NCBI GenBank assembly: GCA_951213105.1 | Contig: OX578146.1 | Coordinates: 49,755,275 to 49,819,274 of the forward strand | Reading direction: 5' to 3' | From: Amaurobius ferox | Taxonomy: Eukaryota > Arthropoda > Arachnida > Araneae > Amaurobiidae | Length of the DNA stretch: 64,000 nt | In this document: positions 59,790-64,000 of the stretch, one piece after another | Position numbering within the stretch: the first letter of the stretch is position 1 | How the letters are laid out: every line of letters starts with the position of its first letter | Position numbers and translations under genes: made by a program | The notes under the pieces: generated by a model | Told to the model about the DNA's origin: nothing | Database searches by the model: none | The model's input: only the letters and a program-made list of their open reading frames with translations

Positions 59790-61695
59790 TAACACTTTAC
59801 AACATAGTTGAAAAGAGTTTATGACTTTGTTCATTCTGTCTGTCTGTCCGTTAGCACGATAACTGCCGTAAAAATGACTTTATCAAAATGAAATTTTAGT
59901 AGATTGTTCAGACGGTCTGTGGGACCTATGGGAATATAAATGAATGACATCACCCAATTAGTTTTGGATTGAACTTGGGTTGAAAAAATTAAATACATTG
60001 AACCCTATGTGACCTAATTTTTCAAACATTTTTCAAGCGAATTTAAAATTCACAAATTGCTCCGAAAGTTTTATAAAATATTCAAATTATCCCATAAAAT
60101 ATATAAAAAAAATTTCAGCAAAATATATTCAGTAGTTTTTTAAATAAAAATTAAAATAATAATTACACCCTTTATATGAAGAGATCACGTGACCCACTTC
60201 AAAATAAAATATGGCATCTATGTTGTGTCAAAATCGTGATTTTTAAAGTTCTTTTTAATTCATATTGAGAGTTGTATCCGTCCTAAAACCGCTTTATTTT
60301 TGCTTAAATTCTGTGCATCTACATACTGAAACAACGCAATTTATATTTGGGATTAAATGATCATCAAACTTTGATTATTTTTACAACAAAGCCTAATTTT
60401 CACTTATAGAGAATGTAAATACCAAAAGATGTAGAATGAGTTGTATAAGAATTGCTGCATTTCTTTAACGCAAAATTATTTAGCTCATGCAGTCTGCAAT
60501 ATAGCTGATATGAACGAAATATTCATTAATTTTACAGAGAACCCAAACGATCTTTTCGATTGAAGTTTTAAGCATAGAGTTAAAATACTTGTACCTCCAT
60601 GGTTTCAAGTTTTTAAATAAAATAAATTATTACAGTATCGCGATGAATGAAAAAAATGGAAAAATGTTTATGAATGAAAGGCTGCTTTTATATAGAGTCG
60701 ATTTATATTTCGATGACGTCATTTGAATAACGTTGATTTGTTTTCGATGAAGTTTTTTCAAATATATTAAATTTTTGTAGTATTAGTATAAATCAAATAT
60801 AATAAATTATTGTAGATCACATGACGCACTTCAAAATAAAATATGGCATCCATCTTGTGTCAAAATCGTGATTTTTAAAGTTCTTTTTAGTTCATATTTA
60901 GTGTTGTAACCGCCCTAAAACCACTTTAGTTTTACTTAAATTCTGTGCATCTACATCCTAAAACAACACAATTACAATATAGTTGAGTTTAAATGATCAT
61001 CCCACTTTGATTATTTCTACAACGAAGCCTACTTTTCACTTATGGTGGATGTAAATACCAACAGATGTAGAATGAGTTGTATAAGAATTGTTGCATTTCT
61101 TTAATGCAAAATTATTTAGACCATGGAGTCTGCAATATAGCTGATGAATGAAACAATCATTGATTTTACAGAGAAGCAAACGATTTTTTGATGAAGTTTT
61201 GAGCATAAAGTTAAATTATTTGTACCCCCATGGTTTTAAGTTTTAAATAAAATAAATTATTGTAGTATTGTGATGAATGAAAGAAATAGAAAAAAAGTTT
61301 ATGAATGAAATGCTGCTTTTATAGAGAGAGCCAGGAGATTTATATTTCGATGACGTCATTTGAAAAAGTCCATTTGTCTTCGATGAAGTTTTCAAATATA
61401 ATAAATTATTGTAGTATTATGATAATTTAAAAAATATTGCCGAGGAATGTATCGCATTTTAGAGATGTTTAAACCAGGCAATTTAGACATTTGTTTTCAA
61501 TGTCGTCATTTGAATGAAGTTCATTTTTTTCGATGAAGTTTTAAGTTTTCAAACATAATACATTAATATGGTATTGTGATAATTTTAACAATATGATCGA
61601 GGAATGTATCACATTTTAGAGATGTTTAAATAAAATTGCATTGAAGTTGGAAAGTGTTTCATAATCAATGCTTTGTGCATGATTGATCTGTCTTG
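59790..61695 (+). mobile_element. Family C element with an internal direct duplication, complete at both ends
   Basis: Start AACACTTTACAACATAGTTG, a TCTG run at 59836-59848, and CACCCAATTAG. A block of about 640 bp from ATCACGTGACCCACTTC through the AATAAATTATT region at 60184 recurs at about 60813. The far end is GTTGGAAAGTGTTTCATAAT, ATGATTGATCTGTCTTGT. The subterminal AGTTGGAAAGTGTTT is an inverted match to the start. Confidence 0.8.
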
Positions 61696-62037
61696 TTTAT
61701 TTTAATGTAGCTTTAGAAAAGTATGGTGATCGTGATTTAATCGAATGTTTAGTTTTCACTGTAAATACATCATATTGGAGTTTTAGATATCAAAAATGAC
61801 TGAAAAATGTATATAACTTAGCTAAAAAACTAGATTTTTGTCAAAACCGTTGGCCCGTCGTAATCTGAACCATTGAGACAATTTGATATTGCTTATATTC
61901 TCTAGATGTGAACAGAGAAAACAAAGTTCCGAAAAAAATATATATTGTCAGCGATAGATTCTGTCAAAATCAGTAACCCTTCGTAATCTCAAAACCCTCT
62001 GAAGCGATTTGGACCTGCATATATATATATATATATA

Positions 62038-62166
62038 CAGGGAGGCCAAAATGAAGCTGGCCCGGAAATGACTTTCCCAGTTTCTAATGATCTCCTTATT
62101 GTTTAGATTACGTTTTCACGAAATTCCGAGAAAACTTTCCAGGCCAGTTCTACTTTGACCACCCTG
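62038..62166. mobile_element. 129-bp MITE with TA target duplication
   Basis: Left CAGGGAGGCCAAAATGAAGC, right GTTCTACTTTGACCACCCTG; the ends are imperfect inverted repeats of about 26 bp. It is flanked by TA on both sides and sits in a TA-repeat tract. Tc1/mariner type by TA preference (inference). Confidence 0.85.
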
Positions 62167-62238
<72 letters not shown>

Positions 62239-62275
62239 CATAGATATACATGTATATATATGTGTGTGTGTGTAT
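62167..62275. repeat. (TA)n microsatellite grading into TG
   Basis: About 90 bp of TA, then ACATACATAG and TGTGTGTGTGTG. Confidence 0.93.
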
Positions 62276-62965
62276 GTGTTTACTTGTTCATTTAAAATTA
62301 ATTTGAACTTTCAAAACTGGATCAGGTACGGTCCAAAACTTGCCTGCTCTTAATATTATGCATCTTTTTGTTTGTTTTGTTTTTCCCTTCACATATCTTT
62401 TCCATTTCTTTATTTACTTTTATTGTAGTTTAATCGGATTTCCTTTAAGGATGAAAGTATCCGAAAAAAAGCTTAATCCGTCAGTCTCGGCATATCCGAG
62501 GTCATCTCTGACGTCACGAATGATACTGAGTATAGCAATTTTAGAATTTTGATGATAGCACAGCACTTCATTCACAGCATTGTTGCGACGTAGGAGAAAC
62601 CGCAGTCGAAGCGACCATGTGAGTAGGTACCGTATTTTCGGAGAATAAGTCCGGAGAAAATAAAAAGGGAGAGCGGAGCATTGGGTTGCATATTCGAGGC
62701 ATTTTGATGGTATTTCATCATTGTTAATATTTATAAGTCTGCTGTGGTTATAGGTAGGGCAGTAATTATTTCGCGGCGCAAATTTCCGCTATTTTTTTTG
62801 CCGCGGATTTTTTTTTCCGGGGAGAGGGGGGGGGGGGTCTGAAATTTTGCTAATATTAAATATATTCGCAAATGTAAGATATTTTCTTATTATTGCCTAA
62901 AGTCTATCCATTTTTGTCTCATGGCGTGAATTTCGAGATTTTTTCTATCGTGTTAGAGTAATAGT
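62276..62965. other. Unassigned intergenic DNA
   Basis: ORF 62340-62552 has no domain. A run of 12 G lies at 62826-62837. Confidence 0.4.
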
Positions 62966-63110
62966 TGTTGAGACCCAGACCGTCCGACCTACCAGAAAGG
63001 TGTTGAAAACCCAGACCGTCCGACCTACCAGAAAGGTGTGGAAACCCCAGGTCGTCCGACTCATCCAGAGGCTACCAGAAAGGTGTAAGGTAACTGTTTG
63101 GACAGCCGGC
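62966..63110 (-). repeat. Three adjacent SINE 3' tails
   Basis: CCCAGACCGTCCGACCTACC followed by AGAAAGGTG occurs twice, then a third tail with CGTCCGACTCATCCAGAGG and the start of the SINE body (CTGTTTGGACAGCCGG). All are minus strand. Confidence 0.8.
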
Positions 63111-64000
63111 TTAGAATAATGGTGTCGGTCTTATTTTTTTTTCGTCGTCAAAAATTAGGTATAAAACATGCATTTAATTAATTTTTTTTTAAGTGATCGC
63201 GTTGAGTGATTACAAAGCATCTTTTGCGAATTCCCCGCACGGGTAATACAGCTGGAAAATATTGAAACACGTTTTAAAAATAAATTATAAGGGAAATTAA
63301 TACAAATATTTTAGAAATACGAATTGCAATTAAAAAGATGCCAACATACCCCTGTTAACACTTACGCCAAAACGTTATTTCATATTAGAACGTATAGAAA
63401 TTGTAGAAAATTCAAAAAATTAAATTTGTTTAAAATATTTTATTTAAAAGTGTGTTGGATTCACGGGTTATAAAATTCCTTCACTGTCTGGATTCAGAAC
63501 GCGACGCAAATGGTGAGCTCGGAAGATGTATAAATATATATTATATGTAGTACAACATAAAGGTTTTCGCAAAATAGGGGTCAATTGCTCTAAACTAACA
63601 TTGGCGAAATTTTAGCAATGGCTAGCAAAATTATATATCATGCTACTCGTTACCCCACAGACAACTAGTGTTGGAGAGAATGGATACACCTAGGATTTTT
63701 ATTCTACCTATTATTATCAATTTGCGGCCTTACGTGAAGCAACTTTTTACATTCTATATCATGCATTTCATGCTACAATTAAACGAAACCATTTTTTATA
63801 TAAAATATACCTCTAAAATATTATCGGTACATATGGACGGAAGGCAAAAATATGTTACTTTTAATTTTCTGTAATTTCATAATATCCGGCAAGATAAAAT
63901 TGTGTTATTAGTTTAGGGCTAATGTTGTTTAGCGAGTAAACGAAATCATTTTATATATGAAGTATACTTCTAAAATATTATCGATACATATGGACGGTAC
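63111..64000. other. Unassigned DNA with a direct repeat running off the right edge
   Basis: ATTATCGGTACATATGGACG at 63820 and ATTATCGATACATATGGACG at about 63978 belong to two copies (63781-63846 and 63937-64000) with a period near 157 bp. The second copy continues beyond the window. No gene is supported. Confidence 0.55.

Overview
This window is eukaryotic, repeat-dominated, AT-rich intergenic DNA, most likely from an arthropod genome. That assignment rests on the mix of elements: a Ty3/Gypsy LTR retrotransposon, a jockey-like LINE, tRNA-derived SINEs, Helitrons, and microsatellite-bearing short elements with terminal hairpins. The exact taxon cannot be read from the sequence. I found no confident cellular multi-exon gene. 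Almost everything recognisable is mobile DNA, much of it nested, and several insertions can be dated relative to each other.

Layout. 1-3086 (minus strand): the 5' part of a Gypsy retrotransposon, with LTR, primer site, leader and an uninterrupted gag-protease reading frame of at least 737 codons that runs off the left edge. 3.7-16.2 kb: short elements of families A, B and H (my labels), including a head-to-tail trio of B copies flanked by two copies of a repeat (F) that carries a conserved small ORF or terminal-exon-like module. 16.5-23.3 kb: an inverted pair of an unnamed repeat. It is interrupted by a 5'-truncated LINE with a 14-bp target duplication and by two tandem Helitron copies (18583-22976), each containing a tandem SINE array. 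24.4-40 kb: mosaic of families A, B, C and H. 40261-47181: a 6.9-kb LTR element with no pol, inserted in a family A copy with TAAGT target duplications. Its interior carries an antisense ORF resembling the Cor1 region of SYCP3. 48.2-51.4 kb: a family A copy split by a 2.26-kb Helitron (48881-51140) with textbook termini. 51.5-58 kb: more A and B copies, a foldback, and a 185-bp tandem repeat. 58.06-58.27 kb: an inverted repeat with a hammerhead-ribozyme-like core. 58.45-63.1 kb: SINEs, a long family C region, and a TA-flanked MITE.

The most unusual theme is a set of sequence-divergent families (A, B, C, H) that share one plan. Each has a terminal palindrome, then a TG/TCTG microsatellite about 100-150 bp inside, a short degenerate core, a subterminal inverted repeat matching that family's own palindrome, and (A and B) a shared far end reading CACATCAGA next to a T-run. 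This fits non-autonomous Helentron-like (HINE/DINE-1-type) elements, an inference from architecture only. Coordinates of repeat ends are accurate to a few bases where a junction is described and approximate elsewhere.
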